Shown here: one piece after another, positions 1-6,862 of the stretch
Layout: each line of letters opens with the position of its first letter
Numbering within the stretch: the first letter of the stretch is position 1
Source: Candidatus Faecalibacterium faecipullorum
Lineage (GTDB): Bacteria; Bacillota; Clostridia; Oscillospirales; Ruminococcaceae
Length of the DNA: 8,401 nucleotides
Direction of reading: 5' to 3'
Assembly: GCA_019118985.1 (NCBI GenBank)
Contig: DWXX01000010.1
Coordinates: forward strand, 1-8,401
Program-made: the position numbers and the translations under genes
The notes under the pieces: generated by a model
Databases searched by the model: none
What the model saw: only the letters and a program-made list of their open reading frames with translations
What the model was told of the DNA's origin: nothing

Positions 1-205
1 AATCCATGGAAAATTGCATGGCATCTCCCGGGGACAGTGCGATGCCGGCGGGGAGCTCAAAGCGGATCTGTGGCCGTTCGTCATAGGAAATTTGGAAGGC
101 GGCGCCTGTGCCATCGTAGATTTCTCCGACATCTAGATAGCTCTGCACAAAATAGGCGGATACAGGACAATGCATCGACTCCAATTGTAGCTGAATTTCA
201 TCCAC
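1..205 (-). other. Open reading frame running off the left edge, unidentified, lower GC
   Basis: On the minus strand, in a different register from the acetyltransferase gene it abuts, 68 codons are free of stops from about position 205 to the window edge. The conceptual peptide starts VDEIQLQLESMHCPVSAYF and continues with a mixed polar and aromatic composition (for example DVGEIYDGTGAAFQISYDE, then FELPAGIALSPGD). Codons such as CTA, TTG, ATT and TAT are frequent here and rare in the neighbouring GC-rich genes, so the stretch differs in composition. No family is recognised. It could be an in-frame piece of another gene joined here by recombination, a gene starting at GTG 205 or ATG 181, or the true continuation of the acetyltransferase after a one-base error. 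No terminator separates the two. Confidence 0.35.
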
Positions 206-813
206 CCCTCCAGCTCCCTGTAGAACATCCCCGCGTGCGCGCCGTCCAGCAGGCGGTGGTTGAGTTCCAGGCTGAGGTGCAGGGTGGTGCGGCCGGCGTC
301 TTCCTGCCAGCGGCCCCAGGTCACCCGGGGGATGCTGTCGGCGGGGTCGGCGTCCCGCTCGTTGGTCGCCGCCGTCAGCGGGAACCACGGCAGACAGGAA
401 AAGTAAACCAGCTCGTCCTCCTCCCAGGGCCCGCTCGAGATGAAAGCGGTCTGCGCCGCCGATTTCTCTTTGGCCCGCCGGCAGAAGTCGGCAAGGTCCT
501 CCCCCGCCTCCAGCGTCACGATGTGGAACTGCTCGCTGCCGGGGTGCAGGTCGGTGAAGCTCGGCACCAGCCGCTTTACCCGGACGATCTGCCCGCCCCG
601 GTCTTTGTAGTGGAAGGCGTCCACCCGCTCCATCGCCTTGGTCACCCCGTAGACCATGGCCGGGTAGAAGGACGCGCCCTCCCGCCTGCACCACCCCCGC
701 AGCCGCGTCACATCCACCGGGAAGGTCAGGGCGTAAAACGGCCAACTCATCCGCGCGAAGAAGTCGTAGGCCTCCCGCCGGGGCCAGGTGTTTTTGTCGA
801 TGATCTCTGCCAT
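133..813 (-). CDS. Chloramphenicol acetyltransferase-like protein (CatA family), abnormal C-terminus
   Basis: A 226-residue protein that resembles trimeric type-A chloramphenicol O-acetyltransferases from end to end. It has the IIDKNTWPRREAYDFF N-terminus, FYPAMVY near residue 50, PSFTDLHPGSEQF near 84-96 and SCLPWFPLTA near 139-148. The active-site segment is NHRLLDG at 185-191. The catalytic histidine (His186) and Asp190 are kept, but the first His of the usual HHxxxDG is Asn. These enzymes move acetyl from acetyl-CoA to the drug 3-hydroxyl. Many gut homologues have no proven drug substrate, so resistance is not certain. The start is fixed by AAAGGAG six bases upstream. It lies 22 bases after the MATE exporter gene, presumably in one transcript. 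Family members usually end near the helix at residues 196-205. The final ~21 residues (MKFSYNWSRC onward) look foreign and are encoded in lower-GC DNA. Confidence 0.8.
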   Translation of the reverse strand: MAEIIDKNTWPRREAYDFFARMSWPFYALTFPVDVTRLRGWCRREGASFYPAMVYGVTKAMERVDAFHYKDRGGQIVRVKRLVPSFTDLHPGSEQFHIVTLEAGEDLADFCRRAKEKSAAQTAFISSGPWEEDELVYFSCLPWFPLTAATNERDADPADSIPRVTWGRWQEDAGRTTLHLSLELNHRLLDGAHAGMFYRELEGWMKFSYNWSRCIVLYPPILCRAI

Positions 814-835
814 GCCGTTCTCCTTTCGGTTTTGC

Positions 836-2182
836 TCAGGTTGCCGCCTGTTCCAGCAGGCCGCGGCGGCGCAGCCAGAGGAAGGCGGCGCCGCAGACCG
901 CCACCGACAGCAGCGACCCCGCCGTCGCGGCGCAGCCCATCGGCAGCAGCGTCTCAGGGAAAAGCCGCGACATCAGATACGCCCCCGGGATGCGGACCAG
1001 CACGATGGCCAGCGCGTTGTGCAGAAAGGACACCCCCGACCGCCCGTAGGCGCAGAAATACCCGCTGAAGCTGAAGTGTACCCCCGCGAACATGCAGTCC
1101 CAGATGTACCCGCGGATGTACTGGCTGCCGGCCGCCACCACCGCCGGGGTGCTGTCAAAGACGGCCACGATCTCCCCCGCGACGAACTGCACCAGCACCC
1201 CCGCCGCCAGCCCGAAGGCCAGGCAGATGCCGACGGCATACCGCAGCGTCTGCGCGGCGCGGTCGTGCTTGCCGGCGCCGACGTTCTGCGCCGCCAGCGC
1301 CGACACGGTGGACAGCATGGAGGACGGCACCAGGAACACAAAGCTGATCACCTTTTCAACGATGCCCACCGCCGCGGCGTCGTTCAGCCCCCGGCTGTTG
1401 GCGATGATGGTGATGAGGATGAAGGACACCTGTATAAAGCCGTCCTGCAGCGTCACCGGCACCCCCACCCGCAAAATGGGCCCCATCACATCCCGCCGCG
1501 GGCGGAAGCTGTCTTTGCGCAGCGGCAGCCCGGTCTTTTGCCGGAGGATGACCGCCAGCGCCGCCGCGACGCTCAGCGTCTGCGACAGGGTGGTGCCCAG
1601 CGCCGCGCCGGCGGGGCCCATCCCCAGCCAGCCGATGAAGAGGTAATCCAGCCCGATGTTGGCCGCGCAGGCCACCGCCACAAAGTACATCGGGCTCTTC
1701 GAATCCCCCAGCCCGCGGAAGATCGAGCTGATGACGTTGTACGCCGTGATGAAAGGGATCCCCGCAAAGCAGATGGTCAGGTATTGTACGGCGCCCTCCG
1801 CCGCCTCGGGCGGGGTGGACATCGCCGCCACGATGGGCCGCACCAGCGCCAGCAGCGCCGCGGTCAGCACCGCCGCCACCGCCATGAACAGCGCAGCGCT
1901 GTTGCCGATGGCCAGGGCGGCCCGCTCTTTCTCCCCCGCGCCCACCGCCCGCCCGATGGCGATGGTGGCCCCCATGGCCAGCCCCACGATCATGACGGTC
2001 AGCATGTGCATCACCTGGCTGCCGATGGACACCGCCGTGATGTCGGCCGTCCCGCTGAACTGCCCGATGATGAACAGGTCGGCCATCCCGTACAGCGTCT
2101 GCAAAAAGTAGCTCAGCAGATAGGGCAGCGAAAAGCCGACGATGTTCCGCAGCACGCCGCCCGTGGTCAGGTTCTTCTCCAT
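836..2182 (-). CDS. MATE family multidrug efflux transporter
   Basis: This is a 448-residue inner-membrane protein of the MATE (multidrug and toxin extrusion) family, of normal length for two six-helix MatE repeats (about residues 15-175 and 235-400). Family features visible are the N-terminal LPYLLSYFLQTLYGMADLF helix, the VMIVGLAMGATIAIGRAVGAG loop region, and the SIFRGLGDSKSPMYF segment that precedes the fourth to fifth helices. Known members export cationic or aromatic compounds in exchange for Na+ or H+; the substrate cannot be read from sequence. The start is ATG with a GAGGGG ribosome binding site six bases upstream. It is the first gene of a minus-strand unit with the acetyltransferase-like gene, and its promoter is overlapped by a palindrome, suggesting repression relieved by a compound. 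The regulator gene is not in the window. Confidence 0.9.
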   Translation of the reverse strand: MEKNLTTGGVLRNIVGFSLPYLLSYFLQTLYGMADLFIIGQFSGTADITAVSIGSQVMHMLTVMIVGLAMGATIAIGRAVGAGEKERAALAIGNSAALFMAVAAVLTAALLALVRPIVAAMSTPPEAAEGAVQYLTICFAGIPFITAYNVISSIFRGLGDSKSPMYFVAVACAANIGLDYLFIGWLGMGPAGAALGTTLSQTLSVAAALAVILRQKTGLPLRKDSFRPRRDVMGPILRVGVPVTLQDGFIQVSFILITIIANSRGLNDAAAVGIVEKVISFVFLVPSSMLSTVSALAAQNVGAGKHDRAAQTLRYAVGICLAFGLAAGVLVQFVAGEIVAVFDSTPAVVAAGSQYIRGYIWDCMFAGVHFSFSGYFCAYGRSGVSFLHNALAIVLVRIPGAYLMSRLFPETLLPMGCAATAGSLLSVAVCGAAFLWLRRRGLLEQAAT

Positions 2183-2202
2183 CCGTTTCCCCTCTCTTTC
2201 GC

Positions 2203-2216
2203 TTTACTATAGTAAA
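2203..2216. promoter_or_regulatory. Perfect 14-bp palindrome, probable repressor operator
   Basis: TTTACTATAGTAAA reads the same on both strands and sits exactly on the -10 region of the MATE promoter. A dyad in this place would let a dimeric repressor (for example of the MarR, TetR or BlaI type, all common with efflux genes) block transcription. No such regulator is encoded here, so the partner is unknown. Confidence 0.55.
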
Positions 2217-2239
2217 CACAAAAACCCGTTCCCTGTCAA
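2203..2239 (-). promoter_or_regulatory. Sigma-A-type promoter of the MATE-acetyltransferase unit
   Basis: On the minus strand a perfect -35 TTGACA (2234-2239) is followed after 17 bases by TTTACT (2211-2216), four of six matches to TATAAT. Alternative -10 hexamers TACTAT or TATAGT fall at longer spacing. The leader to the ATG would be only about 20-25 bases. The promoter is inferred from sequence alone. Confidence 0.65.
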
Positions 2240-2321
2240 GACGCGGCTTTTTTGGCAACCTTTCCCGGCGCGGCTGGAAAATCGCACAAAATAAACCCTT
2301 CAATTTTGTAGGAGTTGAAGA

Positions 2322-2351
2322 TTGCAATTCCCCCCGCCCTTTTGCTATAAT
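2322..2351 (+). promoter_or_regulatory. Promoter of the beta-glucoside operon (extended -10)
   Basis: A perfect TATAAT (2346-2351) is preceded by TGC, giving an extended -10 element, and by TTGCAA (2322-2327, four of six matches to TTGACA) at an 18-base spacing. The transcript would begin near 2358, leaving a leader of about 180 bases before the permease start. It lies back to back with the MATE promoter in the 2183-2540 intergenic region. No clear catabolite-response (CRE) element was seen. Confidence 0.7.
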
Positions 2352-2370
2352 ACATTCACAAGTTACCGGT

Positions 2371-2404
2371 TGGACATGTCACTGGTCATGCAGGCAGGAT
2401 CTGG
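2371..2404 (+). promoter_or_regulatory. RAT-like antiterminator site for a BglG/LicT-type protein
   Basis: The core UCACUG, a six-base loop GUCAUG, then CAGGCA matches the classical ribonucleic antiterminator arrangement UUACUG, six-base loop, CAGGCA of the SacY/LicT family. The outer stem, which should pair bases near 2368-2374 with GGAUCU at 2397-2402, is imperfect and needs wobbles. Its 3' side is shared with the 5' arm of the terminator that follows, so forming the RAT and forming the terminator exclude each other. The cognate RNA-binding protein is encoded as the third gene of the operon. Confidence 0.6.
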
Positions 2405-2483
2405 CGGAACATGCAAGGCTTTCCTATCCCATTCATACAGACGGGAGGGCTGTAGGCAGTGTTCTGTTGGGTCTTTTTCTTTT
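2397..2483 (+). terminator. Conditional leader terminator of the beta-glucoside operon
   Basis: Bases 2397-2414 (GGATCTGGCGGAACATGC) can pair with 2456-2474 (GCAGTGTTCTGTTGGGTCT) almost continuously, about 17 pairs including several G-U wobbles and one bulge. A T-rich tract TTTTTCTTTT (2474-2483) follows directly. The loop of about 41 bases may fold further. It lies between promoter and permease gene and shares its 5' arm with the RAT-like site, as expected of an antitermination switch. Confidence 0.65.
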
Positions 2484-2523
2484 GCCGTTTTGGCCGAACG
2501 GCGAAGGGAACCGTGTCTTATCG

Positions 2524-2530
2524 AAGGAGG
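2524..2530 (+). promoter_or_regulatory. Ribosome binding site that sets the permease start at GTG 2541
   Basis: AAGGAGG ten bases before GTG 2541. The frame is open further upstream to an ATG at 2322, but that ATG lies in the promoter, and family members begin with a (M/V)KNY-type start, so the GTG is chosen. Confidence 0.85.
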
Positions 2531-2540
2531 TTTACGTACT

Positions 2541-4412
2541 GTGAAAAACTATAAGCAGACCGCTGCGGACGTTCTGCGTCTGGTCGGCGGCGACAAAAAC
2601 GTCACCCATCTGGAGCACTGCTCCACCCGGCTGCGCTTCACCCTCGCCGACCCCGGCAAGGCGGACGCCGCCGCCCTCAAAAAGACCCCCGGCGTCATGG
2701 GCGTCATCGCATCCGGGCCGCAGTGCCAAGTGGTCATCGGCAACGACGTCATCGAAGTCTACGATGAACTGGTCAAGATGGGCAGCTTCAACGCCGCGGC
2801 AGCCGCCGCCCCCGCCCCCGCCGGCAAGAAGAACATCGGCGGCATCATCCTCGACTACATGGTCGGCATCTTCCAGCCCCTCGTCCCCGCCATCGCCGGC
2901 GCCGGCGTGCTGAAAGCCGTCCTGACCATCTTCACCACCTTCGGCATCCTCGCCTCCACCGACGTGGTCTACCAGGTCTTTTACAATGTGGCCGACGCCG
3001 CGCTGTACTACCTGCCCATCCTGGTGGCCTTCACCACCGCGACCAAGTTCGGCTGCAACAAGCTGGTAGCCGTCGCCCTGGCCGCGGCCATGATCTCCCC
3101 CGCCACCTCCACCCTGCTTGCCACCGAGGGGGGCGCCCGCTTCTTCGGCCTGTCCATCCAGAACATCGGCTACACCGGCCAGGTCTTCCCCTCCATCCTG
3201 ATCGTCATCTTCATGGCCGTCCTGGAAAAGTGGTGCAACAAGTGGTGCCCCAAGGCCATCCGCGTGTTCTTCGTCCCCATGTTCTGCTTTGCGGTGGCCT
3301 TCCCGGTCGGCCTGCTGCTGCTCGGGCCTCTGGGCTATAACATCGGCTCGCTGCTCACCGCCGCCATCCTCGGCCTGTACAACACCCTCGGCTGGCTGGC
3401 CGTCGCCCTGGTGGCCGCCATCCTGCCCTTCATGATCTCGCTGGGCATGCACAAGGCCCTGGTCCCCTACGCCGTCGCCTCCATCGCCGACCCCGGCTTC
3501 GATATGCTCTACCTGCCCGCCTCGCTGGCCCACAACATCTCTGAAGGCGGGGCCTGCTTGGCCGTGGCCCTCAAGACCAAAGACGAGAACCTGCGCTCCA
3601 CCGCCATCTCGGCCGGCATCTCGGGCCTGTTCGGCATCACCGAGCCCGCCCTGTACGGCGTCACCCTGCAGCGCCGCAAGGTGACCATCTCGGTCGTCCT
3701 CTCCAGCTTCATCGGCGGCCTGTTCATCGGCCTGATGGGCGTCAAGGGTTTCGCGGCCGTCGGCCCCGGCATCGCCAGCATGGCCATGTACATCGACCCC
3801 GCCAACGGCATGAACTTCATCTGGGCCTGCGTGGGCTTTGCCATCTCGGTGGCCGCCTCCTTCATCCTCACCTTCATCCTCTATAAGGACGAAGAGGACG
3901 CCCCCGCCGCTTCCGCCCCCGCCAGCGCCCCTGCTTCCAGCCCTGCCAAGGCCGCCGACGCCACCGTCTACAGCCCCCTCGCGGGCACCGCCATCCCCCT
4001 GACCAGCGTCAAGGACGAGGTCTTTTCCCAGAAGATCCTCGGCGAGGGCGTGGCCGTCATCCCCAGCAAGGGCGAGCTGTACGCCCCTGCCGACGGCCAG
4101 ATCGCGTCGGTCTTTGACTCCAAGCACGCCATCTCGATGACCACCGACGCCGGCGTCGACCTGCTGATGCACATCGGTATGGACACCGTCAAGCTGGAGG
4201 GCAAGGGCTTCACTCCCCTGGTCAAGAACGGCGACACCGTCAAGAAGGGCCAGCTGCTGATGAAGTTCGACATCGACGCCATCAAGGCGGCCGGCTTTGA
4301 CACCACCACCCCCGTCATCGTCACCAACAACGAGGACTTCGCCGTCAAACCGGTGGCCGACGGCGCCGTCGCGCCCGGGGCCGCCCTGCTGAAACTGGAG
4401 GCTGTGCAATGA
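2541..4412 (+). CDS. bglP: Beta-glucoside-specific PTS permease, EIIBCA
   Basis: A 623-residue membrane permease that imports a beta-glucoside and phosphorylates it on the way in, taking phosphate from HPr. The domain order is IIB-IIC-IIA. The IIB domain (about 1-80) has the phospho-cysteine Cys27 in EHCSTRLRF. An Ala/Pro-rich linker follows, then the IIC membrane domain (about 95-455) with the conserved GITEPALYG at 365-373. A second linker (about 450-475, DEEDAPAASAP onward) leads to the IIA domain (about 476-623), with active-site histidines His529 (SKHAISM) and His544 (LLMHIGMDT), spaced 15 apart as in glucose IIA. Length and order match BglP/BglF. The next gene, a phospho-beta-glucosidase, overlaps it by ATGA and supports the substrate class. 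The precise sugar (salicin, arbutin, cellobiose or others) cannot be told. In this family IIB also controls the antiterminator by phosphorylation. Confidence 0.93.
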   Translation: MKNYKQTAADVLRLVGGDKNVTHLEHCSTRLRFTLADPGKADAAALKKTPGVMGVIASGPQCQVVIGNDVIEVYDELVKMGSFNAAAAAAPAPAGKKNIGGIILDYMVGIFQPLVPAIAGAGVLKAVLTIFTTFGILASTDVVYQVFYNVADAALYYLPILVAFTTATKFGCNKLVAVALAAAMISPATSTLLATEGGARFFGLSIQNIGYTGQVFPSILIVIFMAVLEKWCNKWCPKAIRVFFVPMFCFAVAFPVGLLLLGPLGYNIGSLLTAAILGLYNTLGWLAVALVAAILPFMISLGMHKALVPYAVASIADPGFDMLYLPASLAHNISEGGACLAVALKTKDENLRSTAISAGISGLFGITEPALYGVTLQRRKVTISVVLSSFIGGLFIGLMGVKGFAAVGPGIASMAMYIDPANGMNFIWACVGFAISVAASFILTFILYKDEEDAPAASAPASAPASSPAKAADATVYSPLAGTAIPLTSVKDEVFSQKILGEGVAVIPSKGELYAPADGQIASVFDSKHAISMTTDAGVDLLMHIGMDTVKLEGKGFTPLVKNGDTVKKGQLLMKFDIDAIKAAGFDTTTPVIVTNNEDFAVKPVADGAVAPGAALLKLEAVQ

Positions 4413-5863
4413 GTTTTCCCAAGGGATTTTTCTGGGGCGGCGCCCTGGCCGCCAACCAGGTCGAAGGCGCCTGGAAGGAGGGCGGCAAGGGCCCCAGCGT
4501 GGCCGACGTCGCCACCTATAAGCCCCACACCGACGTCAAGGACTACGCCGCCCACATGGCGGTCAATGACGAGATGATCGCCGCCGCCATGGCCGACCCC
4601 GACGACACCTACTACCCCAAGCGCCGCGGCATCGACTTCTACCACCGCTACAAAGAGGACCTCGCCCTCTTCGCCGAGATGGGCTTTACCATGCTGCGGG
4701 TGTCCATCGCGTGGACCCGCATCTTCCCCACCGGCGAGGAGACCGAGCCCAACGAGGCCGGCCTGCAGTTCTACAGCGACCTCTTCGCCGAGATGCACCG
4801 CCTGGGCATCGAGCCCCTGGTCACCCTCAGCCACTACGAGATGCCCCTCGCCCTCGCCACCAGGTACAACGGCTGGTACGACCGCCGGGTGATCGACTGC
4901 TTCACCCGCTTCTGCCACGCCTGCTTTGAGCGGTACAAAAACGACGTCAAGTACTGGCTGACCTTCAACGAGGTAGACAGCATCATCCGCCACCCCTTCA
5001 CCACCGCCGGCATCATCCCCAGCCGCTTTGCCGAGGATAAGCTGCTGGAAGTCTGCTACCAGGCCCTGCACCACCAGCTGGTGGCCAGCGCCCTGGTGGT
5101 CAGGGACTGCCACGAGATCATCCCCGGCAGCAAGGTGGGCTGCATGCTGACCAAGCTGACCACCTACGCCCGCACCTGCAACCCCGACGACGAGCTTGCC
5201 ACCCAGGCCAAAAACCTCGAGAACCTCTTCTACGCCGACGTCCATGTCTGGGGCGAGTACCCCCGCCTCATCCTCAAGATGTTCGAGCGCAAGGACATCC
5301 ATCTGCACACCGAGCCGGGGGACGCCGCCATCCTCAAGGCGGGCTGCGTCGACTTCGTCTCCTGCAGCTACTACATGACCATGACCGAGTCGGTGGACCC
5401 CAATGCCGAGCGCACCCCCGGCAACACCGTCCTCGGCGTCAAGAACCCCTACCTGCCCGCCAGCGACTGGGGCTGGCAGATCGACCCCAAGGGCCTGCGC
5501 TACAGCCTGATCGAGCTGTACGACCGCTACCGCAAGCCGCTGATGGTGGTGGAAAACGGCATCGGCGCCAAGGACGTCGTCGAGCCGGACGGCTCCATCC
5601 ACGACCCCTACCGCGTCGAATACTTCCGCCAGCACATCAGCGAGATGGGCAAGGCCATCGACGAGGGGGTCGAGATGTGGGGCTACACCAGCTGGGCCCC
5701 CATCGACCTGATCTCGGCCTCCACCAACCAGATGAGCAAGCGGTACGGCTTCATCTACGTCGACCAGGACGACATGGGCAACGGCACCCTGGAACGCCGC
5801 CGCAAGGACAGCTTTGCATGGTACAAGAAAGTCATCGCCACCAACGGCGAAGACCTGACCTGA
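4409..5863 (+). CDS. bglH: 6-phospho-beta-glucosidase, glycoside hydrolase family 1
   Basis: A 484-residue cytoplasmic enzyme that splits the phosphorylated beta-glucoside delivered by the permease into glucose 6-phosphate and an aglycone or sugar. It begins with the GH1 N-terminal signature FPKGFFWGGALAANQVEGAW. The acid/base is Glu188 in TFNEVDS, and the nucleophile is Glu382 in VVENGIG. Ser436, Lys444 and Tyr446 (SASTNQMSKRYGF) are spaced as in the phosphate-binding trio of 6-phospho-glycosidases, which separates it from plain beta-glucosidases. The length is typical. The start ATG overlaps the permease stop (ATGA), with GGAGG just upstream, implying translational coupling. Equivalent names in other species are bglA, bglB and ascB. 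The assignment to a phospho-glucosidase is firm; phospho-galactosidase activity is less likely given the BglG-type control and EIIBCA partner. Confidence 0.93.
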   Translation: MSFPKGFFWGGALAANQVEGAWKEGGKGPSVADVATYKPHTDVKDYAAHMAVNDEMIAAAMADPDDTYYPKRRGIDFYHRYKEDLALFAEMGFTMLRVSIAWTRIFPTGEETEPNEAGLQFYSDLFAEMHRLGIEPLVTLSHYEMPLALATRYNGWYDRRVIDCFTRFCHACFERYKNDVKYWLTFNEVDSIIRHPFTTAGIIPSRFAEDKLLEVCYQALHHQLVASALVVRDCHEIIPGSKVGCMLTKLTTYARTCNPDDELATQAKNLENLFYADVHVWGEYPRLILKMFERKDIHLHTEPGDAAILKAGCVDFVSCSYYMTMTESVDPNAERTPGNTVLGVKNPYLPASDWGWQIDPKGLRYSLIELYDRYRKPLMVVENGIGAKDVVEPDGSIHDPYRVEYFRQHISEMGKAIDEGVEMWGYTSWAPIDLISASTNQMSKRYGFIYVDQDDMGNGTLERRRKDSFAWYKKVIATNGEDLT

Positions 5864-5881
5864 CGTGCCGCCCGGGCCGGG

Positions 5882-5888
5882 AAGGAGG
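5882..5888 (+). promoter_or_regulatory. Ribosome binding site setting the antiterminator start at ATG 5898
   Basis: AAGGAGG nine bases before ATG 5898. The frame extends back to 5865, but the extra residues (MPPGPGRRRTL) have no counterpart in LicT/BglG proteins, which start MxIxKVLN. Confidence 0.85.
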
Positions 5889-5897
5889 CGAACCCTC

Positions 5898-6806
5898 ATG
5901 CGGATCAGTAAGGTGCTGAACAGCAGCGTCGTCCTTGTGCAGGACGACAACGGCGAGGAGTCCATCCTGTTGGGCAAGGGCATCGGCTACGGCCGCCGCC
6001 CCGGTCAGACCATCGACCGGCAGCCCTCCGACCGGGTGTTCATCCCCCTGTCCAACCCCGACGCGCAGCCCATGATCGAGCTGTTTTCCTCCATCCCGCC
6101 GGTCTACCTCGAGCTGACCCAGGATATCGTCGCCGATGCCGAGGCGTCTCTCGGCGTCAGGCTGTCCCCCCACATCTACCTGATGCTGACCGACCACCTC
6201 CACTTCGCGGTCGAGCGCCAGCAGCTGGGCATCACCGTCACCAACCGGGTGCTGTGGGAGCTCAAGCATTTTTACAAGCGCGAGTACGACGTCGGCCTGC
6301 GGGGGCTGCAGCGGGCCTGCCAGCTGCTGAACGTCTTTCTGCCCGAAGAGGAAGCCGGCAACATCGCCTTCCACATCGTCAACGCCCGGATGGACGTGGG
6401 GGCGGGGGGCGACGCCATGCAGGCCGCCCGCCTGATCGGCGAGCTGACCAACATCGTCACCTACCGGATGCACACCCACCTCGACACCGAGAGCATCCAT
6501 TTCACCCGCTTCATCAGCCACCTGCAGTTCTTTGCCGACCGGTTCTTCACCGGCAAGCTGATGGACAGCGACGACGACTTTCTCTTCCGTCAGATGCAGC
6601 AGGGCTACCCCGCCGCCACTGATTGTGCCGAGCGGATCCGCACCTACCTGCTGCGCAAGTACAACATCTTCCTCCCCAACGAAGAGACGGCCTACCTCGC
6701 TTTGCACATCGCCCGCCTGGCCAAGGACGCCCGCCTCGCCAAGGAGGGCGTCCGCGACGCTCCGGAGGACGGCGCCCCCGCCGATCCACCCCATCCATCC
6801 GCCTGA
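5898..6806 (+). CDS. licT: BglG/LicT family transcriptional antiterminator
   Basis: A 302-residue RNA-binding regulator. The N-terminal co-antiterminator (CAT-RBD) domain (1-57, MRISKVLNSSVVLV, then GKGIGYGRRPG) is followed by two PTS regulation domains. PRD1 (about 65-170) carries His100 (LTDHLHFAVER) and His159 (AFHIVNA). PRD2 (about 175-275) carries His208 (FISHLQFF) and His270 (LALHIARL). All four histidines that HPr and EIIB phosphorylate in this family are present, so a regulated rather than constitutive protein is expected. The dimer would bind the RAT-like leader site at 2371-2404 and stop the overlapping terminator from forming. The gene lies 34 bases after the glucosidase stop and is therefore under its own control. 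The last ~27 residues form a charged, proline-rich tail not usual in LicT (about 277 residues). Confidence 0.93.
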   Translation: MRISKVLNSSVVLVQDDNGEESILLGKGIGYGRRPGQTIDRQPSDRVFIPLSNPDAQPMIELFSSIPPVYLELTQDIVADAEASLGVRLSPHIYLMLTDHLHFAVERQQLGITVTNRVLWELKHFYKREYDVGLRGLQRACQLLNVFLPEEEAGNIAFHIVNARMDVGAGGDAMQAARLIGELTNIVTYRMHTHLDTESIHFTRFISHLQFFADRFFTGKLMDSDDDFLFRQMQQGYPAATDCAERIRTYLLRKYNIFLPNEETAYLALHIARLAKDARLAKEGVRDAPEDGAPADPPHPSA

Positions 6807-6808
6807 AC

Positions 6809-6843
6809 AAAAGGGAGGCGCCTGCCCGGCGCCTCTCTTTTTT
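6809..6843 (+). terminator. Rho-independent terminator of the beta-glucoside operon
   Basis: A near-perfect stem pairs AAAAGGGAGGCGCC (6809-6822) with GGCGCCTCTCTTTT (6828-6841), one G-T pair, over a TGCCC loop, and runs into T6 (6838-6843). It begins two bases after the antiterminator stop codon. Confidence 0.9.
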
Positions 6844-6862
6844 GTGACCGGAGGTCTTTATC

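Noticed and set aside
788..2212. Plus-strand frame opposite the MATE gene
   Set aside because: Arg/His/Gln-rich shadow. The minus-strand MATE protein is unambiguous.
2484..2502. Second terminator in the operon leader (GCCGTT/AACGGC hairpin)
   Set aside because: It is a short stem with no T tract after it. It may influence folding but is not a terminator.
2322..2540. N-terminal extension of the permease to an ATG at 2322
   Set aside because: That ATG lies in the -35 region of the operon promoter. The extension has no family counterpart, and GTG 2541 has a strong ribosome binding site.
2532..4409. Long antisense frame opposite the permease
   Set aside because: It is a GC-skew shadow of a gene with clear domains. 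Its translation is Gly/Asp/His-rich low complexity.
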